64,000 bases of DNA from Aestuariivirga litoralis (GCF_003234965.1 NZ_QKVK01000008.1:62001-126000); one strand, 5' to 3'; positions 44,076 through 52,126 are shown, counted from the first letter of the stretch. Notes: a model not told the origin generated them from the sequence alone. Numbers and translations are program-made.

Positions 44076-44957
44076 CTAGGCCGCCTCATAAACTCCCTCC
44101 ACCTTGCGCAGCTTGCCCTGCGCCACGAGGTGATCGAGATGCGCGGTGGTGGAGAGTGCGGCCGCGCCATGGAGCTTGGGGTCCACATCGGCATAGATCG
44201 CCGCGACGATCTCGCTGACGCTGCGCGCACCTTGCTCCACGCGTGCCCTGATCGCCTCCTCGCGCATGCGGCGATGCGCGAGATAGCCGCGCACCAGCGG
44301 CAGCGGATCGCGCCTCGAGGGGCCATGACCGGGGTGATAGACCTGCTCGTCACGGTCGAGGAGCTTCCTCAGCGAGGCGAAATACTGGCCCATGTCACCA
44401 TCGGGCGGGGCAATCACGCTGGTTGCCCAGGCCATCACATGGTCGCCCGCGAAGAGCGCCCGCTCCTCCTTCAGCGCGAAGCACATGTGGTTTGACATGT
44501 GGCCCGGCGTGAACAGGGCCTCCAGCGTCCAGCCGGGCCCCGACACCACGTCGCCATCGGCAAGCCGCGCATCGGGCACGAAATCGTGGTCGATGGAGGC
44601 GTCGAGCCGGAGGCCGGAGGAGGGTGGCGCCTCGACCGCGCCATAGGCGAGCGTCGCAGCCCCGGTCGCCTGCTTCAGGCGCCTGGCCAGCGGCGAGTGG
44701 TCAGCGTGGGAGTGGGTGACGAGGATGTGGGTGACGGTCTCGCCCTTCACGGCGTCGAGCAGGGCGGCAAGCTGTGCGTCGTCATCGGGGCCGGGGTCGA
44801 TGACGGCCACCCGACCCGTCCCGACGATGAAGCTGTTGGTGCCCTTGAAGGTGTAGGGGCTTGCATTGTTCACCAGCACCCGGCGCACGAGAGGGCTGAG
44901 GCGCTGGGGCTGGCCTGGGGTCACGTCGAAGTTGCGGTCGAAAGTCAGGTCGGTCAT
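44076..44957 (-). CDS. MBL-fold metallo-hydrolase (LACTB2-like)
   Basis: A 293-residue metallo-beta-lactamase-fold enzyme. The metal motif THSHADHS has His82, His84, Asp86 and His87; further ligands are in FTPGHMSNH and the FAGDHVMAW Asp. After the fold comes a winged-helix tail (about 225-290), as in LACTB2 and related nuclease or thioesterase-like hydrolases. The substrate is unknown. It is divergent from bioY. Confidence 0.9.
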   Translation of the reverse strand: MTDLTFDRNFDVTPGQPQRLSPLVRRVLVNNASPYTFKGTNSFIVGTGRVAVIDPGPDDDAQLAALLDAVKGETVTHILVTHSHADHSPLARRLKQATGAATLAYGAVEAPPSSGLRLDASIDHDFVPDARLADGDVVSGPGWTLEALFTPGHMSNHMCFALKEERALFAGDHVMAWATSVIAPPDGDMGQYFASLRKLLDRDEQVYHPGHGPSRRDPLPLVRGYLAHRRMREEAIRARVEQGARSVSEIVAAIYADVDPKLHGAAALSTTAHLDHLVAQGKLRKVEGVYEAA

Positions 44958-45036
44958 GCGGTGTGTTGCGGCGCGGAGTGGCCAACTCTATAAGCGTTGC
45001 ACGCAGTTTTCCTGAACAGGGTAGGGGTGAACCACC

Positions 45037-45588
45037 ATGAATGCCAGCCTTCTTTCCGACCGCCTGTGGCCCGAGACCGGCCTTGCCCGCAATGCCGCAC
45101 TCGCCATTGTCGGCTCGCTCATCGTTGCCGCCGCGGCACAGGTCAACGTTCCGATGATCCCGGTGCCGATGACGCTGCAGAGCCTCGCCGTGCTGGTGAT
45201 CGGCGCCGCCTATGGCTCGCGCCTCGGCGCTGCCACGCTGGCGCTCTATGCGCTGGAAGGGGCGATCGGCCTTCCGGTCTTTGCCGAATTCAAGTCGGGC
45301 GTCATGCTGGCGAGCTTCGGTTATGTGCTGGGCTTCATCGCCGCGGCCTATGTGGTGGGCTATCTGGCCGAGCGCGGCTGGGACCGTTCCGTGCCGAAGA
45401 TGTTTGCGGCCATGCTGCTGGGTGCGGCCGTCCTCTACGTGCCGGGCCTCATCTGGCTCTCGGCCTGGATCGGCTTCGAGAAGGCCATCCAGTTCGGCCT
45501 CACGCCCTTCCTGGTCGGTGACCTTGTGAAGGCCGCCGTGGCCGCTCTCGGCTTTCCCGCTGCCTGGACGCTGCTCGGCCGCCGCTGA
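45037..45588 (+). CDS. bioY: Biotin transporter BioY (ECF S-component)
   Basis: A 183-residue membrane protein with about six helices. It is the substrate-binding subunit for biotin uptake, alone or with EcfAT. The conserved IPVPMTLQSLAVLVIGAAYG and ALEGAIGLPVFAE region in the first half is diagnostic. No ecfA or ecfT gene is adjacent, which is common for rhizobial BioY genes lying apart. Confidence 0.95.
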   Translation: MNASLLSDRLWPETGLARNAALAIVGSLIVAAAAQVNVPMIPVPMTLQSLAVLVIGAAYGSRLGAATLALYALEGAIGLPVFAEFKSGVMLASFGYVLGFIAAAYVVGYLAERGWDRSVPKMFAAMLLGAAVLYVPGLIWLSAWIGFEKAIQFGLTPFLVGDLVKAAVAALGFPAAWTLLGRR

Positions 45589-45607
45589 GCCTCGGGCCCC
45601 AAGAAAC

Positions 45608-45639
45608 AACGGCGCGGAACCTGCCGGTTCCGCGCCGTT
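45608..45639. terminator. Bidirectional terminator between bioY and tRNA-Pro
   Basis: A perfect 14-bp stem (45608-45621 with 45626-45639), loop TGCC. TTTTC follows on the plus strand and TTGTTTC on the minus strand. It can end both bioY and the convergent tRNA-Pro transcript. Confidence 0.85.
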
Positions 45640-45644
45640 TTCAT

Positions 45645-45721
45645 TGGTCGGAGTGAGAGGATTCGAACCTCCGACCCCCTGCTCCCGAAGCAGGTGCGCT
45701 ACCAGACTGCGCTACACTCCG
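45645..45721 (-). tRNA. tRNA-Pro (anticodon CGG)
   Basis: A complete 77-nt cloverleaf on the minus strand with encoded CCA (complement 45645-45647). The acceptor is CGGAGTG/CACTCCG with discriminator A. The D arm AGCGCAGTCTGGTAGCGC, the anticodon arm CCTGC-TTCGGGA-GCAGG (anticodon CGG), and a normal T arm (GGAGGTTCGAATCCTCT-type) follow. It lies back to back with tRNA-Gln. Confidence 0.95.
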
Positions 45722-45801
45722 TCCTAGGCTCGGGGCGGCTTATAGACATGCTTTTCGGGCTAGGCAAGCACTGTTCCGCTGGCTATACGGGCCCCATCTG
45801 C

Positions 45802-45876
45802 TGGGGCGTCGCCAAGCGGTAAGGCAGCGGATTTTGATTCCGCCATTCGGAGGTTCGATCCCTCCCGCCCCAGCCA
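45802..45876 (+). tRNA. tRNA-Gln (anticodon TTG), attachment site of the island
   Basis: An intact 75-nt tRNA. The acceptor is TGGGGCG with CGCCCCA, then discriminator G and an encoded CCA. The anticodon arm GCGGA-TTTTGAT-TCCGC reads Gln (TTG), and the T arm is GGAGGTTCGATCCCTCC. Its last bases, CAGCCA (45871-45876), recur at 46148, 46425, 50215 and 52757, so the 3' end is the inferred integration site. The tRNA itself remains complete. Confidence 0.95.
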
Positions 45877-46147
45877 ATATTATTTTCCTAGTCTGTGCTT
45901 TTTTGTGTTTTAACCGATGCGTGCGGAATGTCTCCGACATGTCCGGGGCTTGCGCGAGGAGCAGCGGTGACGCCGTATCCAGAGACCGCTTTAGAGGGGC
46001 TCGGAGGCGGTGATGTGTGCGGAAAGTCTCTGAGAGCCTGAAATCCGGTTATGACGCGAGCCGGACGACCATCGTCAGGTGACCTGTGTAGGATTAAATG
46101 ACAGTAAAGGCGATGCTAACAATCGCTCTTTCGATCCACATCAAAGG
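45871..46147. repeat. tRNA-Gln junction repeat, unit 1 (277 bp)
   Basis: The unit runs from CAGCCA at the tRNA end to the next CAGCCA. It contains a T-rich stretch after the junction, GCGTGCGGAATGTCTCCG (45919-45936), an inverted CAGAGAC (45980-45986), GTGTGCGGAAAGTCTCTG (46015-46032), CCGGTTATG, and ends AATCGC-N4-TTCGATCCACATCAAAGG. No coding potential is seen. It is about 93% identical to unit 2 by hand comparison (about 18 differences). Confidence 0.9.
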
Positions 46148-46424
46148 CAGCCAATATTATTTTCCTAGTCTGTGCTTTTTTATGTTTTTGCCGATGCATG
46201 CGGAATGTCTCCGACATGTCCGGGGCTTGCGCGATGAGCAGCGGTGATGCCGTATCCAGAGACCGCTTTAGAGGGGCTCGGAGGCGGTGATGTGTGCGGA
46301 AAGTCTCTGAGAGCCTGAAATCCGGTTATGACGCGAGCCGGACGACCATCGTCAGCTGATCTATATAGGAGTAAATATCAGAAAAGGTGACGCTAACAAT
46401 CGCACTTTCGATCCACTTCAAAGG
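46148..46424. repeat. tRNA-Gln junction repeat, unit 2 (277 bp)
   Basis: Exact tandem neighbour of unit 1, with the same 277-bp period and order of motifs. Differences cluster in the last 80 bases before TTCGATCCACTTCAAAGG. Like unit 1 it has no gene, so it looks like an element reduced to its two ends. Confidence 0.9.
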
Positions 46425-46604
46425 CAGCCATTAATTCCTACTAAAACTTATCTTCCTGAGCCGTAGAAAATGTCCCCGACATGTCGGGGGCTTGCGCTGA
46501 CAGAACCGTCCATGTCGTATCCAGAGACCGCTGAATTGGGGTGTGGCGGCGGTGATACCTGTGAAAAGTCTCTGTGTGCCGGAAATCCGGTTATGGCGCC
46601 ACGC
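46425..46604. repeat. tRNA-Gln junction repeat, diverged copy 3 (left end of HNH module)
   Basis: It starts with CAGCCA, then diverges but keeps the order of motifs: a perfect 16-bp palindrome centred on CCGACATGTCGG (46474-46489), CGTATCCAGAGACCGCT, a GGCGGTGAT block, GAAAAGTCTCTGTGTGCC and AAATCCGGTTATGGCG. It lacks a nearby right end; the next CAGCCA is 3.8 kb on, after cargo genes. Confidence 0.8.
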
Positions 46605-47043
46605 GAGCGCCGTTGACCCTGTTAAATGTCTTGGAACCCAGCGGTTGAACATCTGGTTCGGAACCGGCGCCCAATCAACAGGAGCGACCTCTAGCACTCA
46701 GAACTTCCTACGGGTGACTGTTGCAACCCCGATAGCTCGGTATACCAGGAGAGTAGCAGCCCCGGAGATGTGAGAGCAGCTTTCAAGGGCGTCAAAATGA
46801 GTTGTGTTTGACCGCGAGTGCACTACCTCGCAGGCATCACAATATGTCCAGGACTCTGCCAGATGGATCTATCGCCCTCACTCTCGAGCTGGGATACATT
46901 GACTTCGCACTGCGCATGCCGTTTGCAATGTTGTGGGGATCGTTCATGACCAGCTGAACAGTTGTCCAGTTGCCGTTCGCGTTTTGATATTGAATGCTGA
47001 TCTCAGACAAGGTGCGTGTGCTCCGTTCTCCAGAAGAATTCGA
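46605..47043. other. Non-coding stretch at the start of the HNH module
   Basis: About 440 bp between junction copy 3 and the DUF3841 stop. Short open frames exist but none has a convincing start, ribosome site or protein-like composition. I see no tRNA, terminator or repeat here. Confidence 0.5.
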
Positions 47044-47613
47044 TCAGATTGGACGAACAGCGACCACCTCGTCACTTCGAATTTCACTGATGCAAGCCTG
47101 CAGGACCATTCTCTTTCGGAGGCGCCAAAATGGCTGCTCCCCTGCCTCTGGAGCAAACCGGAAGATGCGGGCCCATGTTGATCGGCACTCCTCAGTCCAT
47201 GCCGCGTTGTCCGTGCGCTCGAGTTGTTCTAATCGGCAATTCTCTCCCTCACTGATCGTCACGGGGCCTCCATTGAGGCAATTGTGCCACTGATCGTAAT
47301 CCGAGATCAGCAGTCGCTTTCGCGGAACAATGGCCGTGATGAGAAACTGCCCTCGATGTCGACGACGCTCCTTCCCAGTCAGCGAAGGCCTCTTGATCCA
47401 GGCCCATACAGGATATGCTCCACCTGAGAGTCCTGGTTGAGCGTGCATCTGTTCAACCATCCAGTCGTAGGCGTTCCACTTTCTTGGATCTGCGCCAGAG
47501 GTTCCTAGCAATTCCGAGTGCTCCTTCAGAATTTCCCTAATGCAGCTGAGAACGCCATTCCTTTGAAGTGCATCTAGTGCGGCGGCAGTTTGAAAGGTGT
47601 AGATTCGCAGCAT
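47044..47613 (-). CDS. DUF3841 family protein
   Basis: A 189-residue protein matching the DUF3841 pattern: an N-terminal strand MLRIYTFQTAAALDALQRNG, then AYDWMVEQM, YPVWAWIKRPSL, and the signature VPRKRLLISDYDQWHNCLN. The biochemical function is unknown. I start at ATG 47613; the frame continues upstream to 48165, but that part reads like the shadow of a plus-strand gene. No good ribosome site is seen. The C-terminal EIRSDEVVAVRPI ends the family region normally. Confidence 0.75.
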   Translation of the reverse strand: MLRIYTFQTAAALDALQRNGVLSCIREILKEHSELLGTSGADPRKWNAYDWMVEQMHAQPGLSGGAYPVWAWIKRPSLTGKERRRHRGQFLITAIVPRKRLLISDYDQWHNCLNGGPVTISEGENCRLEQLERTDNAAWTEECRSTWARIFRFAPEAGEQPFWRLRKRMVLQACISEIRSDEVVAVRPI

Positions 47614-47809
47614 GATGTCGGGATGTGCGTCGGCTATCCGGCGACACGCGCTGCTGGGCGTGAGCTTTGTCACGGCAGGAATCGCCTCCGGAACAAGGAC
47701 TTGTTCAAAGACTGATTGGCCCGCCGTGCGGCTCTGTCTGGTATGGCGCTCATGCTGATCATGCACTAGTATTGATCGCCTAGTGGGGCCGATCAACAGC
47801 AGGTTATTG

Positions 47810-48262
47810 ATGGTAGACCAATCGTCACTTCGAGCGGAAAGAGACCTGGTGCTCGCCCTTCCAACCGCCGCAGAGGTGACGGAACTTCGTGCCAAAGTGA
47901 AGCGTGCCAAGGCACCCAAGCTCATGGTTGGAGTAGAATGGAGCAACTCGATTGTCGGGCGCTTTTCAACAACGTCTGGAGACGACGGGACAATAGTCGA
48001 ATGGCAGATGGTCGGAGGCCTGAAGCATTCTCGGCCATTTGCCGCATTGAGTGAAGACCCTGAGCTGGAAACTGAACGCCTCGAGCTCGGCTGGATGATT
48101 GCAAACATGGCTCGTCTCGAGGGTGCACAAATGCTTCGGACGATACCGGGTCCAAGGGAGGCCATGGCAGAGGCCAGCCGATTTTACCGAGAGGAGGAGC
48201 GCTGGAGATGTTGGGCACTTTGGGGCCCCAATCCCCCTCCCAAGAGGGTGCGAACAAAGTGA
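47810..48262 (+). CDS. Hypothetical protein
   Basis: A 150-residue protein of no recognised family. It has an Ala/Lys/Leu-rich N-terminal helix (TAAEVTELRAKVKRAKAPK), a central beta-like part (LMVGVEWSNSIVGRFSTT...TIVEWQMVGG), and a charged C-terminal helix (REAMAEASRFYREEERWR). ATG 47810 has AGCAGG about 6 bp upstream; a GTG at 47783 is the alternative. It is divergent from the DUF3841 gene, with about 200 bp between starts. Confidence 0.55.
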   Translation: MVDQSSLRAERDLVLALPTAAEVTELRAKVKRAKAPKLMVGVEWSNSIVGRFSTTSGDDGTIVEWQMVGGLKHSRPFAALSEDPELETERLELGWMIANMARLEGAQMLRTIPGPREAMAEASRFYREEERWRCWALWGPNPPPKRVRTK

Positions 48263-48332
48263 AATTTGTTCCGAAAATGCGAGCGCTAGCAACTCAGGAT
48301 CAAGTGAGTGGTGACGTATTGTAAGTCACGGA

Positions 48333-48629
48333 TCACTTCGTCTGCTCGGCACGCGCTTCGTCGATTGTTCTCTCTAGATCGTCTGAGGACCGAGCTTCTG
48401 CTCGATCGTAGATTTCCTTTGTCATCCTGGCGAACTCCCTCTCATCTTCGAGGGCCTCGTTAAGTGTGGCACGGGGGCGTGGTCCGCCGCTTTCTTGGCC
48501 GGTTGCTGCCTCCGCTTTGGAGACAGAACCTATCTCTGAAGCGTTGCTTGATCTTGCGGACAGACGTTGGGCAACATAGTCCATAAAGCTAAAGGCTCCT
48601 TTGGCTTCTGCATCGACTTCGCTGGACAC
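48333..48629 (-). CDS. Small hypothetical acidic protein
   Basis: A 98-residue, Glu/Ala/Arg-rich, probably helical protein (ALEDEREFARMTKEIYDRAEARSS region). No family is recognised. The start is a GTG 3 bp after the stop of the preceding small gene (48633), so the two are likely one transcript. An internal ATG at residue 16 (FMDYVAQ) is an alternative start. Confidence 0.5.
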   Translation of the reverse strand: MSSEVDAEAKGAFSFMDYVAQRLSARSSNASEIGSVSKAEAATGQESGGPRPRATLNEALEDEREFARMTKEIYDRAEARSSDDLERTIDEARAEQTK

Positions 48630-48632
48630 GAA

Positions 48633-48890
48633 TTAGTTGTACCCGAGTAGCGACAACTGCTCTTGGGCCTCGGCAATAAGCTTAGCGGAGTCTGCCTCAT
48701 TGGCTTCGGAAGCCTGAATGTAACCAAGAATCTGATCGTCTATCTTGAGTTTGCAATAGGCTACTGCATCATGGAGCCATCGAAAGCTTGCGTTCAGGTG
48801 GAAATCGTCATCCTCACCATGCATGTGGAAGCAGTCGTAAGAGTAGACTCGATATGGCAGATCAGGAGTCGAAGCCTCTTCTTGTGACAT
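48633..48890 (-). CDS. Small hypothetical protein
   Basis: An 85-residue protein with a YRVYSYDCFHMHGEDDDFHL N-terminal part (His/Asp-rich) and a helical C-terminal half (DSAKLIAEAQEQLSLLGYN). I chose ATG 48890 because GGAG lies about 8-12 bp upstream; a start at 48944 adds 18 residues. The family is not recognised. It precedes the 48333-48629 gene with 3 bp between. An upstream element (48927-48975) resembles one before the HNH gene. Confidence 0.55.
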   Translation of the reverse strand: MSQEEASTPDLPYRVYSYDCFHMHGEDDDFHLNASFRWLHDAVAYCKLKIDDQILGYIQASEANEADSAKLIAEAQEQLSLLGYN

Positions 48891-48926
48891 TCGGTATCTC
48901 CACTCCCTAGAGCAGCGCCTCTTCAA

Positions 48927-48975
48927 GAAGCTTCCTATGGACAAAAGCGATCAGTCAACCAGGAACATTCTTTGA
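48927..48975 (-). promoter_or_regulatory. Shared upstream element, copy 1
   Basis: Reading minus-strand, TTGACTGATCGC then CCATAGGAAGCTTC lies 37-85 bases before the ATG at 48890. A related block precedes the HNH gene (50084-50134). The TTGAC...ATAGG arrangement is promoter-like but the spacing (13-14 bp) is short for sigma70. Confidence 0.4.
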
Positions 48976-49059
48976 ATGAGCGGCCTTTGATGGCCATGTG
49001 ATCAAGATATCGTCGACGAAACGATCTCAACAATCGTGATATCGATCAGGCCCCAGGAC

Positions 49060-50049
49060 CTATTGCTGCCTCTCCCGCCAGATCTTCCAGCGGCTCTCAA
49101 GAGCTTGATTTGATGGCTTCCTAATTCCAACCAGCAATGTCCTGCCGTGAATATCTTGATACCCGGACCGTTGGATACCTTTATCAAGGTGAATGGTGAG
49201 GTCGCCGGGATCGATTGCAATCAGGTTGAGATCAAACAAGGTGTGGATGTCTGCCCTGAGCAACAGGCCATTTCCCGGGTGATTGTCACCATCGCCACGA
49301 TAAGGCCAGATGTGCGCGGCCTCCAGCAAGTCCGTGATGTCACAACCTGTGATCTGGCAGCGGGCCCCATAGCGGCGAATGAGTCCCTTTCGAAATCTCT
49401 GCTGACCACGGCGAGCGCGTACCTCTCTTAGCACCTTGTTCCGTTGATCAGCCGCAGACTGAACATAAGCTGTCTCTTCAGTCTCATCGGAGCTCTCGTC
49501 TGGCCCAATGACACCACTCATGATGGCGGAGGACAGCTCGTCCAAGGCGCGGTTGGACAGTGGGACAAGTAGCTTCTCGAGCTGAACCGGATCCAGTTCT
49601 TCTATCGATATCTGGTCACTTGGACGAAGAGCTATGCCCTTCAACTGGCTCTTCGAAATACCGCTCGGCAGATCAACGTATGTGCCGCCGAAATCCGCAG
49701 TGTAGTGTTCCACGGGTTCTTCGGTGATCGCAGGCTCACCGAACTCGTGTCCCGCAGAACATCGCCATCGAGGCGTAACAGTACGGCGTTCCTTGATATT
49801 CGTTTTGCCACATTGGGGACATCTCTGGATGGCCTTCAGGCCGCTTGACTTCTGGATGCCGACAACTCTTGCCACGCCAATGGCCGCTTCGCTGTTTCGT
49901 ATAACAACCAAATCCCCCTGGGCTATCTGAAGGTGATTTACTACGTTGCTATCGTAGCGGTAGAGCCGTCGAGGCTCATCGTCATAGCCGCGATTTCCGC
50001 CATATTGGCGGTCGGCCCCTAAGGTAATGATGCTCCAGGCTCGCCCCAT
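49060..50049 (-). CDS. HNH endonuclease with N-terminal PUA/EVE-like and zinc modules
   Basis: A 329-residue nuclease. Residues about 30-70 (VVNHLQIAQGDLVVIRN...VGI) look like a small PUA/EVE-type beta-barrel, a fold used for modified-base reading. A zinc module follows (Cys77, Cys80, Cys97, His101). The C-terminal HNH domain has Cys231/Cys236, the AAHIWPY His246, Asn260 in HPGNGLLL and His269 in ADIHTLFD. Such architecture occurs in modification-dependent restriction enzymes. Its role here is inferred; no methylase is adjacent. Confidence 0.8.
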   Translation of the reverse strand: MGRAWSIITLGADRQYGGNRGYDDEPRRLYRYDSNVVNHLQIAQGDLVVIRNSEAAIGVARVVGIQKSSGLKAIQRCPQCGKTNIKERRTVTPRWRCSAGHEFGEPAITEEPVEHYTADFGGTYVDLPSGISKSQLKGIALRPSDQISIEELDPVQLEKLLVPLSNRALDELSSAIMSGVIGPDESSDETEETAYVQSAADQRNKVLREVRARRGQQRFRKGLIRRYGARCQITGCDITDLLEAAHIWPYRGDGDNHPGNGLLLRADIHTLFDLNLIAIDPGDLTIHLDKGIQRSGYQDIHGRTLLVGIRKPSNQALESRWKIWRERQQ

Positions 50050-50083
50050 TTCAGCCTACCTAGCTATAACTCACTCCAGCTAT

Positions 50084-50134
50084 GAAGCTTCCTATAGATC
50101 CCCGCGATCGGTCAACCGGTGAGCCCTCCTTGAA
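50084..50134 (-). promoter_or_regulatory. Shared upstream element, copy 2
   Basis: Reading minus-strand, TTGACCGATCGC then CTATAGGAAGCTTC lies 35-85 bases before the HNH start. It matches the block at 48927-48975, both upstream of minus-strand genes in the same module, so a common promoter or operator is likely. Confidence 0.4.
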
Positions 50135-50197
50135 CGACTGACGTCTGGTGACCGAGTTATCGGACTTGGGGCCTAGCAGATCCCCACAATCGCAAAT

Positions 50198-50400
50198 TCG
50201 ATCAACATCAAAGTCAGCCAATATTTTTTTCCTAGGATGTGCTTTTTTATGTTGTTGCCGATGCGTGCGGAATGTCTCCGACATGTCCGGGGCTTGCGCG
50301 AGGAGCAGCGCTGACGCCGTATCCAGAGACCGCTTGAGAGGGGCTCGGAGGCGGTGATGTGTGCGGAAAGTCTCTGTGTGCCTGAATTCCGGTTATGGCA
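50198..50400. repeat. tRNA-Gln junction repeat, copy 4
   Basis: The right end of the HNH module (TTCGATCAACATCAAAGT then CAGCCA 50215-50220) joins a well-preserved left end, AATATT-T-run-CCTAGGATGTGC, GCGTGCGGAATGTCTCCG, ATCCAGAGACCGC and GTGTGCGGAAAGTCTCTG, ending CCGGTTATGGCA near 50400. It closely matches units 1 and 2. It divides the HNH module from the dehydrogenase module. Confidence 0.88.
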
Positions 50401-50502
50401 TGAAGCCCGGGGCCATCCAAACTCGCGGCCGCAACACGCAATCTTGCCGGACGTGCGGGAGTCAAACGCGCGATGATGTTGTCTCGTGATGACTCAAAGA
50501 GT
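50401..50502. other. Short spacer between junction copy 4 and the dehydrogenase gene
   Basis: About 100 bp rich in GC, with no gene and no hairpin followed by T-run. It is the 3' side of the dehydrogenase gene. Confidence 0.4.
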
Positions 50503-52122
50503 CTACTGTCGGGCTGTCGAGGCTATGGTGTCAGCAAGCCTGAGAGCCAGGGCTGCGATCGTCAGCGTTGGATTGGCCGTGGCCGAGGTCGGGAACACCG
50601 CCGAACCGGACACGAACAGATTGGGGTGGTCGTGGCTCCGCAACTCGCCATCGATCACTGAACTTCCGGCGTTGGTCCCCATGCGCAGCGTTCCGATGAT
50701 GTGACCCGCCCCCTGCACCAGCGGGCTATGCTGCTTTTCGCTCACACCCAGCCGCTCGAATATCTCGTCGTGCGCCACCCGGGCAGCCGCCAGCCCCGCT
50801 TGGACATAAGTGTCGATGCTGTAGGAAAGGCGAGGGAGCGGCACGCCATAGACGTCGCGCTTCTCCGGGTCGAGTGTCACCCTGTTGCCTGTATCGGGAA
50901 GTTGCTCGACCAGAGAGGCAAGGCGAACGTGCCGCGAGGTCTGCTGGCGCAGTGCGGTGTCGAGATCCTTGCCACGCAGGCCCTGATTGGCAAGTTCCGC
51001 CGCGGTCGTGATCGGCGCACCGGTCGGCCAAGACCATCCGTCATTGCCGATCTCGATGCGGAAGGCGCCCCGGGTGCGGCGGAAGTCGCCATCTCTCAGG
51101 TTCTCGATTCCAGAGGTGGAAAGCGGTCCTCGATAGGGATAGACCGGCTTCTCGGCCAGCGCCCATGAAAGCTGCGTCGGGTGGTCCATCAGGTTGCGGC
51201 CGACCTGGTCCGAACTGTTTGCCACGCCCTTCGGCAAGCGTTCAGTTGCCGAATTGAGAAGCAGCCGGGGGCTTTCGATCGCATGTGCGGCCAGCACGAA
51301 ATAGCGAGCCTGTAGCGAACCGGCACTGCCGTTCCAGCGGATGAACCGGGCGGCCGTGATCCTGTTGTCGTCGCTGGCATCCAGAGACACGACATTGGTC
51401 TTGCTGAGAAGAACGGCGCCGGCCTTCACGGCCCGGGCGACATGCACGGTGGCATCGTATTTTGCCTGCACTGGACAGACGGGGATGCAGCTTGCATTGC
51501 CGCAGCAGGCGGGTCGGTCGGACTGATCCTTCGAGTTCCGTGCCTGAGGCGTGGATCTCACATCGTAAGCAGATCCCTGAAGGGCTGCTGCGAAGGCCTT
51601 GTCCAGGTAGGTCTGCGGAATGGCCGGCATGGGGTAGCCGGCTGATCGGGGAGAGCCGAGATCCGACGTCCCGTCTCCTGATACGCCGAGTTCATCCTCT
51701 GCCCTGTTGTAATAGGGAGAGAGCGCTGCATAGTTGATCGGCCAGTCCTCGCCCTGCCCGAATCGCGTCCTCAGCTCAAAATCCGCAGGAACGAATCTCA
51801 ATGCGGTGCCGAGCCAATGCCAAGTGGTTCCGCCGACTGTCTTGATGTAGGTGCTCGCGAATTTGTCTGGTCCCGTTTGCTGGTACCAGAAATCGAGATT
51901 GTCCGAGACCGGGTGCATGGCCTGCGGCACGGGAGGGTAGGGACACTCCGGCACCTTGATGGCAGCCGACCAATAGCGATCGACCGCTGCCGACCGGTCG
52001 ACCTCCTCTCCCGCCTCCAATATCGTGACCTTGAAACCGCGCTCGGCCAAGTGTGCAGCGACCAGTGCGCCGGCGACACCTGAGCCGATGATGGCGACGT
52101 CGGTTATCATGCTGTCGCTCAT
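50503..52122 (-). CDS. FAD-dependent GMC sugar/alcohol dehydrogenase, large subunit with iron-sulfur motif
   Basis: A 539-residue GMC oxidoreductase. The FAD loop is VAIIGSGVAGALVA (about 8-22). A cysteine cluster of CC-x4-C-x3-C (in PACCGNASCIPVCP) matches the [3Fe-4S] site of bacterial FAD glucose/gluconate dehydrogenase large subunits. C-terminal active-site His/Asn are in GAGHIIGTLRMG and SATANPTLTI. It oxidises a sugar or polyol at the periplasmic face. ATG 52122 with GAGGAG 10 bp upstream. Its small subunit is encoded just upstream; the cytochrome subunit is missing. Confidence 0.9.
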   Translation of the reverse strand: MSDSMITDVAIIGSGVAGALVAAHLAERGFKVTILEAGEEVDRSAAVDRYWSAAIKVPECPYPPVPQAMHPVSDNLDFWYQQTGPDKFASTYIKTVGGTTWHWLGTALRFVPADFELRTRFGQGEDWPINYAALSPYYNRAEDELGVSGDGTSDLGSPRSAGYPMPAIPQTYLDKAFAAALQGSAYDVRSTPQARNSKDQSDRPACCGNASCIPVCPVQAKYDATVHVARAVKAGAVLLSKTNVVSLDASDDNRITAARFIRWNGSAGSLQARYFVLAAHAIESPRLLLNSATERLPKGVANSSDQVGRNLMDHPTQLSWALAEKPVYPYRGPLSTSGIENLRDGDFRRTRGAFRIEIGNDGWSWPTGAPITTAAELANQGLRGKDLDTALRQQTSRHVRLASLVEQLPDTGNRVTLDPEKRDVYGVPLPRLSYSIDTYVQAGLAAARVAHDEIFERLGVSEKQHSPLVQGAGHIIGTLRMGTNAGSSVIDGELRSHDHPNLFVSGSAVFPTSATANPTLTIAALALRLADTIASTARQ

Positions 52123-52126
52123 GGAG

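Noticed and set aside
45871-46430. CRISPR array
   Set aside because: The repeats are 277 bp long with substitutions along the unit; there is no short repeat/spacer alternation and no cas gene.
46543-47293. Several short plus-strand open frames of 70-100 codons
   Set aside because: They lack ribosome sites and protein-like composition and lie in junction-repeat DNA or opposite the DUF3841 gene.
47614-48165. N-terminal extension of the DUF3841 protein
   Set aside because: The extension is Ser/Arg-rich, lacks homology-like pattern, and overlaps a more protein-like plus-strand frame at 47810-48262.
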